A stretch of 64,000 bases of DNA from contig JAJFPB010000012.1 in the NCBI GenBank assembly GCA_020881915.1, positions 1-64,000 of the forward strand, read 5' to 3'. This document shows positions 48,162 to 61,321 of this stretch, piece by piece. The notes under the pieces are model-generated. The model ran no database searches. It saw nothing but the letters and a program-made list of their open reading frames with translations, and was not told where the DNA came from. Made by a program: the position numbers and the translations under genes. How positions within the stretch are numbered: position 1 is the stretch's first letter; every line of letters begins with the position of its first letter. This DNA is from Paramyrothecium sp. XJ0827 (Eukaryota; Ascomycota; Sordariomycetes; Hypocreales; Stachybotryaceae).

Positions 48162-49779
48162 TATATACTTATTCTTTTCTACTAATTATTTCTCTATAGT
48201 ATTACTAATTAAGGAATTAGAATACTAGTTTTATTATAAAGCTATAAGATATAACCTATTTAGTTCTTTATATTTCCTACTAAGCTATAAAATATCTCTC
48301 TTCTTTATAACTCTATAGTAATAGCTTGTAGCTATATATTACTATTATTATCTAGTTTTATAATATCTTATTAGTTTACCCTTAATTAAAGATTTTACTT
48401 AATTATTAGTATTCCTAAGTTTTATTACTCTTAGTTACTAAATAATAATAATAGTAGTAATAATAATAATATATAGTAGTAAAATATAATTATAGAAGTA
48501 GAACTTACCTTGGTTATAGATTTTATATAGCTATTATAGCTCTTCTTTACCTAATCTAGTATTTTCTATAAATATTTAAAGTACTTCTTTCTAATATTAG
48601 CCTAATATAATTTCAGCCTATTAGCTATTATTAACTAATATCTACTTAGTAAAATTAGGATATATTTTCTTAATATTATACCTAGCTTTTCTAGGTTTAA
48701 TATAATTAATTATCTAGTAAATATTCTTATTATTAGCTAATACCTATATATAATACTTTAGACTTTTCTTATCTAATTTATTATTATTAGTAAAATATCT
48801 ACCTAATATCTTAATATAATCCTAATCTATTTTCTAATTTTCTCTAATACTCCAAATATTAGAAAGTATACCTATAGCTATTTATATAATAATAATACTC
48901 TTAGGTTAGTACTTTAGAGTAGGCCTAAACTTTTTAGAAAACTTAGGTTACTTTATTTTTCTTCCTAGTATTAAGATCTCTCTATTTTCTTTAGCTAATT
49001 ACTTACCTTAATAGAATACCTTACTATTAATTTCTATACTTACTGCTATTTCTTCTAAAGACTAGATAACTAATTAGGTTAATTACTCTTTATATTTTTA
49101 TAAAGAATAAGAAGAAAATCTATTAGCTATTACTAAACTATATAGTAAACCTAAAATAAGGATCTCTCTATTATCCTGGCCTAAATAAATATCCCCTTAA
49201 AAACTAATCCTAATACTATATATCTATAATCTTAAATCCCTATTAGTATAATATCCTAGTTATACTATAACCTATAAATACTAAATATATTTATTAAGAA
49301 CTAAGAATTATTTATTAAATCCTAACTACCTAAGGCCTAGGCTTTATATTCTATTATATCTCCCCTTTACTACTAAGAATCTATTAGTTTAATTATTAAT
49401 ATAACTATAACTATAACTACCTATTAGTACCCCTTAATCTCTAGCTATTATAAGTATTATTAATACTACTAATATAGGATAATTAAGTTATAAGGCTATA
49501 TATTCTAATTATAGTATACTAAAGGCTATATTAAATATTATTTAGTTTAGGCTAAGTAATATATATTAAAAATATACCTAATTAATAGAATTTTAGTCTT
49601 TCTATAAGCTATACTTCGAAATCTTATTATAGCTTTTCCTTTATACTACTGCTTTTTATATTATATATAAAAAGATAAAAGAATTCTATTAATAACTAAC
49701 CTAATTAACTTAAGTTAATATTCTTATATCCTAGGATTAGAGATTTTAGCCCTACTAACTTATATACTTATAGAACCTA
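48162..49779. other. RIP-type A+T-rich block, no gene recognised
   Basis: TpA-rich, stop-rich on all frames. It lies between the rightmost LTR and the terminal repeat that recurs at 61.3 kb. No domain could be read. Confidence 0.6.
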
Positions 49780-50105
49780 TATATATTTATTTTATACCCC
49801 AGGGTTTAAGAATATTATAGTTTCTACCTAATTTACCCTACTTAGAAACATTACTTTAAGTTTAAACCCTAGATTTAAAAAAATCCTAATCTTATATTAT
49901 TTATTATATTATATATATATAAAGTTATATACTTATATATTAATACTAATTATTATTTTATTTATATACTACTATTCTACTTTTATACCTTAGGGATTAA
50001 AACCTTTTTTTTTTTTTTTACTACTATATAACCACTAATCCTAGCCCTTTTACCCTTGATTTTCTGGCCCCTAGCCCCTACCTCCTACCTTCCATCCCTC
50101 CAGAC
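49780..50105. repeat. element end, inverted copy at 61322-61655
   Basis: The stretch from TATATTTATTTTATACC to CTACCTCCTACCTTCC matches the reverse complement of 61322-61655, including a T tract (about 49999-50021) opposite an A tract. The copy here is slightly less mutated (CTGGCCCCTAGCCCCTACC). It ends where the truncated non-LTR element begins. Confidence 0.75.
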
Positions 50106-50109
50106 TATA

Positions 50110-50564
50110 GCTAAGAGAGCTAAATATAGGGCCCTAGGACCCTATTTTAGGCCCCTAATTCTCTCTGCAGGTAGCCTATATACTAGGGAATTAGCTAAGG
50201 CCTATAAGGAGCTTTAGAGCCTATTAGAGCCTATAGACCGCTACTGGCTAGATACTACTATAGCTATTACCCTTACTAAGGCCAGGGCTATAGCAGCTAT
50301 ATCCATAGTTAAATAGAGCCCTATAAAGCCTATAGTAGCTATAGTAGCTATAACTAGCTATAGGGAGCTATAACTAGCTATAATAGCTATAGTAGCTATA
50401 AGGGAAGCTATAATAAGGGTTAGTTTTTATAAGGTTTTTTATATAGAGATTATCTCTAGATTTTTTCCTTATATAAAGAGATAGAATTTAAATTCCTCTC
50501 TTTTCTCTTCTTAGATAAAATACCTAGGGCTAAGCTATAGATAGTTAAATATACCTAACCCTTA
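50110..50564 (+). mobile_element. 5'-truncated copy of the non-LTR retrotransposon
   Basis: From GCTAAGAGAGCTAAATATAGG it follows 10550-11017 closely, covering the last part of the endonuclease region, the AGCTATAA-rich 3' region and the AATATACCTAACCCTTA tail. The reading frame soon meets a TAG. 5' truncation is the normal product of target-primed reverse transcription. It marks the exact border between the A+T block and the next G+C-normal island. Confidence 0.9.
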
Positions 50565-50852
50565 CCCTATTGCTCTTATGTACTAACCTAATACCCTCCA
50601 ATCTCCAACAGAAGCTCAGCCATTGCTACACCTCCAACGGCTGTTTGTTAAATGCTTCGTTATTGCGGGTATACTCGACATATAGACCCAAGCTTTTAGG
50701 TCCGGTTTCAGATATGATAACTTGGCAAGGAAGCGCTATTTTGACAGCGGAATATGTCCCCCAGAGGACATTGTAGCGGATGCAATTCGAGGCAAACATC
50801 TGGACAGTGTTAGACTATTGCATCTAGGATTGCGACACATGAGAGTAGAAGA
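50565..50852. other. intergenic, 3' side of the unidentified gene
   Basis: Normal base composition with no supported gene; a 68-codon plus-strand frame has no features. Confidence 0.4.
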
Positions 50853-51428
50853 TTAGAGAGATGTACTTACTTGCACCGGATTTCCCTCGTCCCAATCCAA
50901 ATACTTTTCCGCATCAGGCGGAACCCCAATATACCAGTTCATGTGCCCCAAACTCGTAGTTCCAGCATAAACACTCAGCTTCTTAAGAGTCGCACACTTT
51001 TTTAACTCCGCGTCGCCGAAAAAAGGACTGCTATATGTTGATATCTGCAGTCTGACATCCCAGTTTCCAATAGGTACGTTCATAACCGCAAACCTGAGAG
51101 TACCCCATGGCCTCGGTCCGAAAGTGAGCACTTCGCAGTTATTTAAAGCGTTGTATCCCAAATTCAATTGCGGCATGATCTGACAAGCCCACTGCGGACT
51201 CCATCCCACAGTAGTAAATTGATCAATAGGGGGGTTAAGAGTCTTGACGTAGATCTGGTCCATAGTGAACCAGATATCATCGTGCAACATCCGTATCTTA
51301 TGGTTCTTATGCTTATTGTTGGCTAAGTTCAACGCAAGGATGTAGGCATAATTCCGACAAATTATGGTTTTACCGAGACAAGAGTCACATATGTAGACGG
51401 GGTAGGCTTGAGCGTATAGATAGCACAT
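50853..51428 (-). CDS. unidentified protein, about 190 aa
   Basis: A single minus-strand frame of 191 codons ends at 50853. Composition is protein-like, with segments such as IRMLHDDIWFTMDQIYVKTL, WACQIMPQLNLGYNALNN and GHMNWYIGVPPDAEKYLDW. Two Cys (YICDSCLG) near the start may be a metal site. I do not recognise the family. A second frame upstream (51385-51579, beginning MLLQEMANGN) overlaps it in a different phase and could supply a first exon. It lies just downstream of, and on the same strand as, the hydrolase-SH3-ZZ gene and could even be its read-through neighbour. Confidence 0.45.
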   Translation of the reverse strand: MCYLYAQAYPVYICDSCLGKTIICRNYAYILALNLANNKHKNHKIRMLHDDIWFTMDQIYVKTLNPPIDQFTTVGWSPQWACQIMPQLNLGYNALNNCEVLTFGPRPWGTLRFAVMNVPIGNWDVRLQISTYSSPFFGDAELKKCATLKKLSVYAGTTSLGHMNWYIGVPPDAEKYLDWDEGNPVQVSTSL

Positions 51429-51741
51429 TAAGCAAGGTGGGATGATTGAGGGAATCGGTTGTGAATTCTGGACGGGTTGGCTGTACTTGTTGGTCCATTG
51501 CGCCTGGGGTAGCGGGTTCTCTGTCTATAACACCAACGATGTCGCGCGTATTACCGTTGGCCATTTCTTGCAGCAGCAAGTAAAGTAGAAATTAGTAATA
51601 GACTAGAGGGAGTTGGCGCCGGATTTGGGCGGTCGGCCTCGGGTGTTGTAGTCCTCGACGCCTGGGACATTGGGCTATAGCCACATATCAGTATAAATCC
51701 CGAACAGTAAAAGGAGCTCATGATATGGACCCAAAGAGGAA

Positions 51742-53440
51742 TTACCGTTCAATTTCAGGTTCCGGAGACGGGACGCTATATGGAGCTTGAGGTGGCTGCT
51801 CAGGCTCGTAAATATGTCTGAAGACATGTGCAGGATTATGGAGATAGGGTGCGCGGATTATCTGAAAGAATTTAGACGGAGCTCAATGACGGGGGAGTAT
51901 CAAAACGAACGCAGCCAGCACAGTAGTCCCAATCGGGGCATATCGTGCATTTGTGACGGACGCCTCGGATTTGCTTCAGAAGTCAGCTTGAGGGATAAAG
52001 ACTTTATAGGTGAAGGCTGCAGAAAGGGTTCTTCTATCACTACGGAAAAAACATACCTGCATACAATAATCACAATACGCTTGATGAAGTGGGCCGACTT
52101 CCATGGTCGTTGGCTCAGCTAAGCAACTTCAGTCAACTACTGTCAGCACATAAGAGATTTATCGTCTCACCAGCGGGAAGCGCTCGCGCTAAGATCTTAA
52201 CGTAGTTGCTTGGAAAGAGCCCTGACTGCCCCCTAGCGTTCATACCTCGCCACCAATCCACGTTGATTTTCTCGATCTTAGTAATAATATCGCCTGCGGT
52301 TAGATGCAAGTTCGAAGCATCAGCAGCATCGGGCACGTAATCGTAGAGTACCTCAGCCACATCCTTTACGACCTGAGGAGCCGGACTTCGGGCGGGAACT
52401 GCAGGGGTCGTCCTTCCCGATACATTTAAGAAATTTGGGACTCGGCCAGGTTGCGCCTGTGGTGCGAGCATTGAACTTGGTGTATTGCTTTCGTATTCAT
52501 CCAATGCTTCATCAACCATATCTCGAAGTTTGCCTGCGATACCTTCGTAGATTGGACCTTTTGTTCCGATCTTACACATTTCAGAATGGTCGGCATTCAG
52601 AGCTTCCTGGCGCTCTCGTGCGCCGGGTAATCTGAGAACTGCGGATTCTTCCTCCACGACTATCTTCACAGGCACGTCAGCCCAGATTTTCGTGAAAAAT
52701 AGTGCAAAGAGCCACTCCCACAGTTCCAAACGACATACCGAGGATTAGGCTAATCGAGACGCACAGTTAAATGAGTTGAGCTTACCTCAGCAACCCCCCA
52801 TACCCCGAGCTTCATAGGCTTCGTCTCAAAGAAGCTGATGACCTTGTAATGTTCCAGCTGATGAGAGAATCTATCGCTGGCTTCTTGTGTAAAAAGTGAG
52901 TTGGACTTTAGACACTCCAACAGATCATTATCCGCTCGATCGGCGGACACGAACTTGGCGATCCTCGCTGCCAACTTGCCAAAAGCCGCGGCACGACTTC
53001 CCCGGTGAGGCGTCCCGAAGAAGACCAGACCGTACGTGCAGTTACGCAGGGGCGCGAACGTGATGTTATCTCCGGCGTTCAGCAGGGCCTGCTTTACAAC
53101 CAATCCTCCCAGGCTGTGCGCGATGAAAATGATAGGCGTAGTGCCGTGTTCCTGTAGTCCCGTGAGCTACCAGCTCGGCGCGACGTATTCGAGCGAGACC
53201 TACTCTTCCCACTTTCCGTCGCCTTTGCAGCCTGTCCAACAGCACATTCGCATGGTGCTTAACTCGTGCTTCCGAGACCTCTCTCGCGACATTCGAATTA
53301 TATCCGTACACGAATATTCTCGCTTCAGGGATATCTTCCGGGAGAAAATCGTAGGGCCAGAATTTGCCATTCGAGTGTGTCCAGGTGTCGTATGCATGGT
53401 TCGAATTACTCAGTGGGTTAAGGCCATGAACGAAGCATAA
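51742..53440 (-). CDS. alpha/beta-hydrolase - SH3 - ZZ zinc-finger multidomain protein (5' end unresolved)
   Basis: Minus-strand exons read in order. The hydrolase begins FVHGLNPLSN...DTWTH (about 53440), FWPYDFLPEDIPEARIFVYG, then the nucleophile elbow IIFIAHSLGGLVVKQALLN and GLVFFGTPHRGS. An intron at 52664-52785 joins GVWGVAE to IVVEEESAVLRLPG and LNADHSEM, the likely catalytic His. An SH3 domain follows: AEVLYDYVPD...GDIITKIEK...DWWRGMN..GQSGLFPSNYV (about 52190-52360). Introns at 52119-52170, 51974-52056 and 51862-51910 bring in a ZZ finger: HQAYCDYCMQ, QIRGVRHKCTICPDWDYC, then HNPAHVFRHIYEP. TAA lies at 51742-51744, though a GTAATT donor overlaps it and another exon is possible. At about 53145-53205 either a 46-nt intron with a weak donor or a frameshift must be assumed. 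This hydrolase type often heads fungal NLR proteins; here SH3 and ZZ modules follow instead. Confidence 0.75.
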
Positions 53441-54780
53441 ACTAAATTGAAGCCGTTAGCTGCAGGGTCATCACATGAAGAGGCCGGGGCCGCCGCCGCC
53501 GAGCAAGTTATAGGTCGCAGCGCGATCTACCAACGCGGATGTCTTACTCGATTTGCGGCTGCTCGTTCGGTGGTCGATAAATTTCTTGCAGAAAAGGTAT
53601 CTCCTCTACATTGAAGCTCTGCTGTTGCAAGATGCGTTAGAGTGCTTCTATCGCAAGGCTGATGGTGGTGTGTCAGCAAAACCGGGAGGCAGGGGAACTA
53701 ACCATCGCGAGCATCAATCAAAAAGCCAGCTTTATGGTACGGTGCGGAGGGTTGGATGCAGCTCAAGATTTCAACGCGCCTGTGCAACGGAAATCAGGCG
53801 CGGAATGAGTGGAGGAAGGCATGAGGCAGCTAAAGTAGTAAAGGCTGAGAAGCGATCCACTTAGATGTCACATGCACCAAGATTGCTTTTTGTGACACGC
53901 GGGTGACGTAACCCGCGTGGATTGCAGATGGAGTGTAGTCAGTAAACCTAACTGCGAAGACTGGCCCCATACTGAAATTATCGACACCAGCTGAATAGCT
54001 GATCTCAGCAAGACTTTGAGACTAGGAGCTAGGAGGGTCGAGACCCACGAGGCCCCGTACAGAATTGACCACGTCAAGGTTCATCAGATGGGAAAAGGCA
54101 ACTGCACTGGAATGCTCTATAAATAACCCCAAAGTTTGATTCAGAGATCGAACAGTCGAGGCTCGATGCCTGCAGATGCAGATGGGAAAAGGCAACTGCA
54201 CTGGAATGCTCTATGAATGACTGGCGCCTCTTTAACCCCGCTCGAGCTGGAAGTTAGGGTCAGCAGAGGGGTCTCGTGTTCTCAGCCCATCGCTGGTTGG
54301 TCAGAGACTTATCGCTAGCTACCCGCCCAATTTGCGATAGTACCACACTCGCGATGAGGAACTGGTTTTCCTGAGACGTGAAGACCCTTGTGACTTCGTT
54401 GCTTGACCATTATCCCCTGGTACTCGGGTGTCATGTCCGTTCGATCACCGAGTTGTCGTCTCAGTCCTTCATAACATCGGTTTAATCGAGTGACAAGACT
54501 CTGAGCCGAGTCCTGGCACCCGAATCAGTAAAAACGCCGGGAATCACGGCCATCCCAGGTCTAATATCACCCGACCCCTGGTGTTCATCTTTTGACTCTG
54601 CCCTAAACTGTTCACTTACCCTTGCCTCCATTGATGTCCACAAAGAGCCAACTCAAGATTTACAAGTGCAACCAATTTAAATCTCAGACCCTTACCTGTT
54701 GCATCTCTTTGACCTCGCCACGATCGTGCGACATAGCCCTCATGAACTGGTCACGTGTCTACATACTTGGGCATTATAGA
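53441..54780. other. intergenic, no supported gene
   Basis: It should contain the promoter and first exon of the hydrolase-SH3-ZZ gene: a CTGCAG|CTAACGG acceptor-like word lies near 53455-53465 on the minus strand. Other frames (plus 53553-53864, minus 53868-54077) lack features. Confidence 0.45.
54085..54214. repeat. 36-bp direct repeat, two copies 94 bp apart
   Basis: CAGATGGGAAAAGGCAACTG...GAATGCTCTAT occurs at 54085-54120 and again at 54179-54214 without differences. The first is followed by AAATAACC, the second by GAATGACT. Confidence 0.9.
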
Positions 54781-55164
54781 GGGAGCTCTACCTACTCTAC
54801 CTAGTAGGGTAGAGGAGGTATCTTCTCTACTCTACCTAGGTAGAGTAAAGTAGAAGTAAGTAGAGCTACCTACTTTACTTAATTCTAATTAATTAATTAG
54901 ATCTTATAATTTAATAAGATTATAAGATTATAGATACTAAAGTAATTAAGGAGTTATCTAATTTTATTAAGACTTTATAATATATATTATAGGAATCTCT
55001 TATAGTTATAGGAAATATTAGCTAATAGATAATAATTAATTTTATATAGGAGAAAAAGGGATCTATTTAAAGGCAAGGGGTAAATAATAATTAAATCTTT
55101 TATAGCTAATAATTAGCTAGAAAAATAAAAAGGGAATTTCCTAGATTTCTTAGGATTTTAATAG
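54781..55164. other. start of the right-hand A+T block
   Basis: It opens with a run of CTCTACCTA/TAGGTAGAG words on both strands (about 54785-54875), a small inverted-repeat cluster that looks like the terminus of a transposon. It then becomes RIP-type A+T-rich sequence. No gene. Confidence 0.5.
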
Positions 55165-57835
55165 TAATATTATAGAGGGTTATTCTGTACTTAGGTATAA
55201 AATTAAGTTAGATATATATAACTATATTTTAATATTTATAAGAGGTAATTTCCCCTACCTCTACCTCCCCCTAATATATTAGGTAGATTTTTGGCCCCTA
55301 GGAATAAAAATAAGTAGATTTACTTTAAAAGAATAATATATAATATTAAGTCCTAGTAGAACTATATTATTTTACTTCTAGGGGTAAAACTTATATATAG
55401 GCCCCTCTACTAACTCTAATTAAGTTTATATATATAGTTATATCTATTTTATATTACTAAACTTATTTATATATTATATTTATTAGTTTAAAGTAATAGT
55501 AATAAATTAGTTTTATTTCTAGAAATAAAATTAAGAATATTTTACTTTTTTTACTTATAAGTTACTAAATATTTTATAAAATAAAAGTAAAATTATAACT
55601 ATATTTTCTATTAATATAAGTATCTTAAGATTATATTTTATATATTATATTAAAAATATTACTAAAGTAAGTAATTTAGTAGGCTATTTTTATATATTTA
55701 AAAATAAAATAAATAATAAATAAGTAAAAAGTAATATTTATTTCTTCTTATTTAAAGCTTTTCTTATAACTTATAATATATTCTTATTATTTCTACTTTA
55801 CTTTTTTCTCTTTTTTCTTCCCCCTAGTATTATATTTTCTTCTTCTAAATATATTAGTAAAAAAATTATATCTTTTTTAGTAGGGCCTATAATAAGAAGA
55901 GATATTAGATTAGGGCCTATTTATTATTTTTATTATAAATTAGTTATATATTAGTAGTACTATTAGATACTTAGGAAATTTAAAACTAGATCTAAGATTA
56001 TATAAAGTACTTTATTTCTTTTTATATTTCTATATTTTATTATTAAAACCCTTCTTTTAAATTAATTACCTAGAATTAATTTACTTTATATACTTATTAT
56101 ATAATTCTAGTAAATTTATAAGCCTAAATAATATTAAAGATAATAAAAAGAAGAGCTAATTTATTTAAAGTATATAAAAATAATAAGAATAGAAATAAAA
56201 AAGATATAAGAGAAGTAAATATAATAAAGGTAATAACTTAATTAATTAAGTATTTTAGGAGATCTAGATTATTTAGTATTAAGTAGAGCCTTATTAGCTT
56301 ATAATAGCTAAAATATTATTTAAAGCCCTTATATTTTAATAAAAAAAATAAAAAGAACTATTAATTTAATAATAAATATATTATTAATTTTAATAAAGCT
56401 TTTAAGAAGAATTTAGTATAAATTAATAAAAAGAACTATATTTTAATATCTTATATATTATAAGCTATATAAAAGATATAAAATTATTTAAAGAAGTAAT
56501 AATAAAAGAATAGAACTTTATAAATTAATAAAAAAGAAGTACTTAATTTTAATACTTAATTAAATATTAATTAGAAATTACTTAAGATTATAAATAATTA
56601 ATATTAGGTAATAACTTTAATAAAATTAACTAAATAAAAGAAATTATTAGAAATAGAGCTTTAGTAAATTAATATAATTTATAATATAAATAAATTAATC
56701 TTTATACTTTAAAATAAAAATAAACTACTAGTTTTAAAGAAATAAGCTTAAAAAAACTAAATATACTTTTACTTAAATTTAATCTCTAATTATAAATTAA
56801 TTATAGTAATATATTACTTCTAAATAACTATAATTAGATTTAAATATAGCTTAAAATAATATTTAAGTAAAATAAGACTTTATTTTATAGGAAAAAAAGT
56901 AAAATTAAAGCCTAAATACTTAATATATTATATCTTAGAGAATTATTTAACTTTCTTATTAGTTAACTAAGTACTTTATAAAATAATAAGAGCTAGGTAC
57001 CTAAAATTATAAGCTTTTATAGTACTATAATTAAAAAAGATATATTTAACTTATTTATATAGAAGTAATTAGTAAGTAAGAAAGTTAATATAGTAAGTTA
57101 TATTAAAAGTAATATTAATTTAATAATATTAATAAGTATAGAAATAAAATTAGTTTATAAGCTTAAGATTAAAATAATACTAATAGATTCTAGTACTAAT
57201 TTATAGTAATTAATTTTATTATAAAGAAGCTTAAGAAATTACTAGAAGATACCCTAAAATATATTTATAATTCTAATTAAAAAAAATAATATATATATTA
57301 CTAATTAGTAAAAGGAATATAATAGCTAATATAATATATAAGTTATTTTATAATAATCTAAAAAAAAAGAATAATTATTAAGTTAGACTTATTATATATT
57401 AATTAACTTAGTTTCTTATTATACTAAATAATATAGTATATTAGAGATTATATAACTTCCTTATTAAGACTTTAAACTTCTATTTCCTAAATATTTATAA
57501 GTTACTTAAGATACTAAAAGATATATACTAGGCTATAATAGAGATAATAATTTATATAGTTCTATAAATTAATTATAATTTAGATATTATCTTAAATAAA
57601 TATAAAGTAAATAAGTTTCTACTAAAAAATAATTTTATTAAATAATTATAAAGTAGTAATAATAAAAAGATAATAAAATATATAAAGAAGTAATTAATTA
57701 TATTTAAATAGGAGATTCTAGATTATATTTATTAGTACTAGCTATTACTATATTACTTAGTAATAAGAGAATATCTAAAGGCTATATTAAATAAGAATAA
57801 TTAGAATAATACTATATATATAAAGAGATTTATAA
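55165..57835. repeat. right copy of the long inverted-repeat element family
   Basis: It is the reverse complement of 22133-25645 without the 651-bp solo LTR and with one rather than two 182-bp units, so it preserves the pre-insertion state near 56290-56310. It is more heavily RIPed than the left copy. No frame survives. Confidence 0.75.
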
Positions 57836-60081
57836 ATATATTCTAAAAAGATCTTTTTTATATTATTATAATATTTCTTAGCTTTAACTTTTATTTATAA
57901 TAAATCTAATTAAGAAATAGTAATAATCTAGATTTATTACCTACTTATAATATTAAGAGATACTTAGTTATAATATATATTATATATATTCTAATTTCTT
58001 ATATACTAGAGGTAATAAAGAACCCTATATTAAATAGTAAGAAAGCCTATAATAAACTTATAATAGTAATTAATAGATATATTATAACCTAAGTAACTAA
58101 ATAATATTACTAAGCTCTATATAATAATAAAAATATACTATTACTAAATATATTAATAAATATAGATTATCTCTTAATAGAATTAATTATAAAAGAATAT
58201 AATCTTCTCTTACTTAAGTTAAGTTAATAAATAAAGTTAAATAAACTAGAGCTAATAATAATACTCTTATTTATAAAGCTAGTAGTAAATATAATAGTGT
58301 ATATTATAAGTATAATTACTAATATATTCTATAAATTAAATATAATAAATAATTAAGAAGTTTTATTAGGTAATAATAAAGTAGAATTACTAAATTATTT
58401 AAGTAAAGTAGTTATAGCTAAAATAAAAAAGTAAGAAAATAATCTAATAAGTAGTAATAACTAATTAAGTAGCCTAATTAGTAATAGAGATATATATTAA
58501 CCTTTATTAAAACTAATATAAATAAATATAAATTTAAGCTAGAGTAGATCTAATAGTTTAAGAACTCTATTACTATTTAGTTCTATATTAGGGAAAAAAC
58601 TAGGATTTAAATAAAGAAATTAATTAGCTATATTTTAGTTCCCCTTTTATATATTTATTCTTTTACCTTATATAATTTAATAGAATAGGATTCTATTTTA
58701 TTAATTAGATTATTATTACTAGGCTTATATTATAATAGGTAGTAGAAAATATATTATATTAAGTCCTAGTAAATAACTTAAATATATAATTAAAATAATA
58801 TAATTTAATAAAACTTTTCTTTTTTAAAAGAAATATTAAAGAAAGATATTATTTATATATTAGTTATTTACTACTATATATTTTACTATATTAATATACT
58901 TAATATATAAAAAATAACTTTTATTTCTAAATATAGTAAAAACTATATAATTATTAAGTCTTAAATTAGAATTAATTTTTATAAGTAATTTTATATATTA
59001 TTAAAGTAAAAACCTATTTAGTACTATAAATATATAGAAATATAAAACTAATAGTATTATTTTTAATAATTCAACTAGCTAAGAAGGATCTAATTTTATA
59101 TTAAGTAGTAATAATAGAGCTTAAGAATAATTATAAATAAAGTATATACTTATTATATAATAATATAAATAATAATTATTTAAAGAAGTCTATAATTAGC
59201 TCTAAGAATATATTTATTATAGTAAAGTATAAATTATATATATAGAGAATTAATTACTTAATAAATACTTATAATTATAAATATAAAAAAAAGAAGTAAG
59301 CTTACTTATTTTTAAGAAAAAATATTAATATATAATATATATATTAGGTAATAAATTTATATTAAAAACTAATATACCTAAGTTTAAAGGTACTAAAGTA
59401 ATCTTAATTCTTTAATAATTATTTACTATAGATTATAGTAACTAAAAAGCTAGATTATAATTTATTAGTAATAAAAATACCTATTACTTAATATTTTATT
59501 TTAACTTTATTAGTATTATTAGAATCTTATTATAGTTAATTAATTAGTATAGTAATTAATTCTTTAATAATATAATAATATTATTTTAATATTAGTAGGT
59601 ACTATATAATATAAAATAAGGTAATATTATATTATTTAATTTAATTAACTAAATCTTTTATATTATAGTAGTTATAATATAAGAATAGTAATTTATTATT
59701 ATATATCCTATAAGACCTAGTAATAGTAATTACTTATATTAAGATATAATAAAGTATAGAACTAATATAATTAAATACTATACTAAGTTACTTATATTAT
59801 ATATTAAATTAGTTTTTATAAGTAATAAGCTTCTTAATAAAGGAATTAAGGTAATATAGAAGCTAGGTAATAAATTATTTTTATAAATAACTTATAATAA
59901 ATAAACTATATTTTAGGAGATTTTTATAAATAATTAATCTAGCTTTACTAAAGCCTATATTTATAAAACTTTCTAGTCTAATAATATTTTTACTTTTTAT
60001 ATATTTAATTATAGTACTAATATAGAGATAGAAGTAATAAATAGAATCTAAGCTCTCTAGTAAGAAATCTATATATAGCTA

Positions 60082-60117
<36 letters not shown>

Positions 60118-61321
60118 GAAGATATTAAAGATAGTAATAAAGAGTAAAAATACTAAAGTAATATAAATAAGTATAGTAAAGTTAATTTAGTAGAAAAATA
60201 AGTAACTAAGTTAAGTAATTATAGTAACTTAAGTCTCTTTATATAAGGCCTAAATAAATAGATTATAGGTATTATAAATAGGGGCCCCCCTACTATATTA
60301 AGTTAAGTAATATCTAGAAGTCTACTAGATTTATAAGATATATACTTTAGCTCTAGATTACTTAATCTCTATATAAAGTTAAAATATAAATATAATATAG
60401 ATTACTTAATAAGTATATTATATATTATTACTATAAACTTATACTATATTACTAATAAAGGTAAAGATCTAAATTAAAATAAGATTATTTATTTTCTTAT
60501 TAATAGAAACTATTTAGCTTAGGAATATATTAGCTTCTAAAATTATATTTTCTATTTATTAGTATTTTATTTAGTATATAATAATTTCTTATTACTAGAG
60601 CTACTTATTTTCCTTAAGAATAATCTCCTAGTTATTATAAAAAATAATATAAGTTTCTTAAATTAAGGTACTAATATAATATTCTTTAATAAGTTTTAAG
60701 AATATTATATCTTAAAATCTATATATTACTATTATATTAATACCCTTCTTATAAGTTAAGGCTTAGTAATAGTAGTACTAATAGTACTAGAAGCTAATAT
60801 TAAAGTTATAACTAAAATTAAAACTAAGTAAATAAGACTTCTAGATTAGATCTAAAGATAATTAATATTAAATAATCTTAGTATATTAAAACTATTTAAA
60901 AAAGAAGTCTTACTTATTAAGAAGGTTATTAAAGTAGAAGAATTCTTCTATTATTTTAAATAAGTAATTACTATATATATATAATAACTTATAAAGAAAT
61001 AGAGGAGTTTTTCTACTATATTATAGCTTATTCTTTAGCTAATATACTTTTTTCTTAAGAAGAAGTAATTATATTTATAGATTCTTTAGTAATTCTTTTC
61101 TTTTATTTTCTTTAGTATTCTTATTATATTTACTTAAATATTTAAACTAGTTATTAAGGAAATAAAGTAATAATTTACTATAACTAGATTAAGAGATCTA
61201 GATCTTATAGAATTAGAAGTAGTAATTACTTTAAATAAACTAAGAAACTTTTATTTAATAGATAATCCTTATATACTTTTATTATAAATATTTAGATTAC
61301 TTAAAATAATAAAAAGCCTAT
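57836..61321. other. RIP-type A+T-rich block with an (AAT)n tract
   Basis: No coding frame or domain could be read. An (AAT)n run of about ten units lies at about 60085-60115, and a GGGGCCCCCC word at about 60282. Presumed transposon debris. Confidence 0.6.

Noticed and set aside
51787..52122. 111-codon plus-strand frame
   Set aside because: It is antisense to the ZZ-finger exons, whose Cys pattern and splice sites are much better supported.
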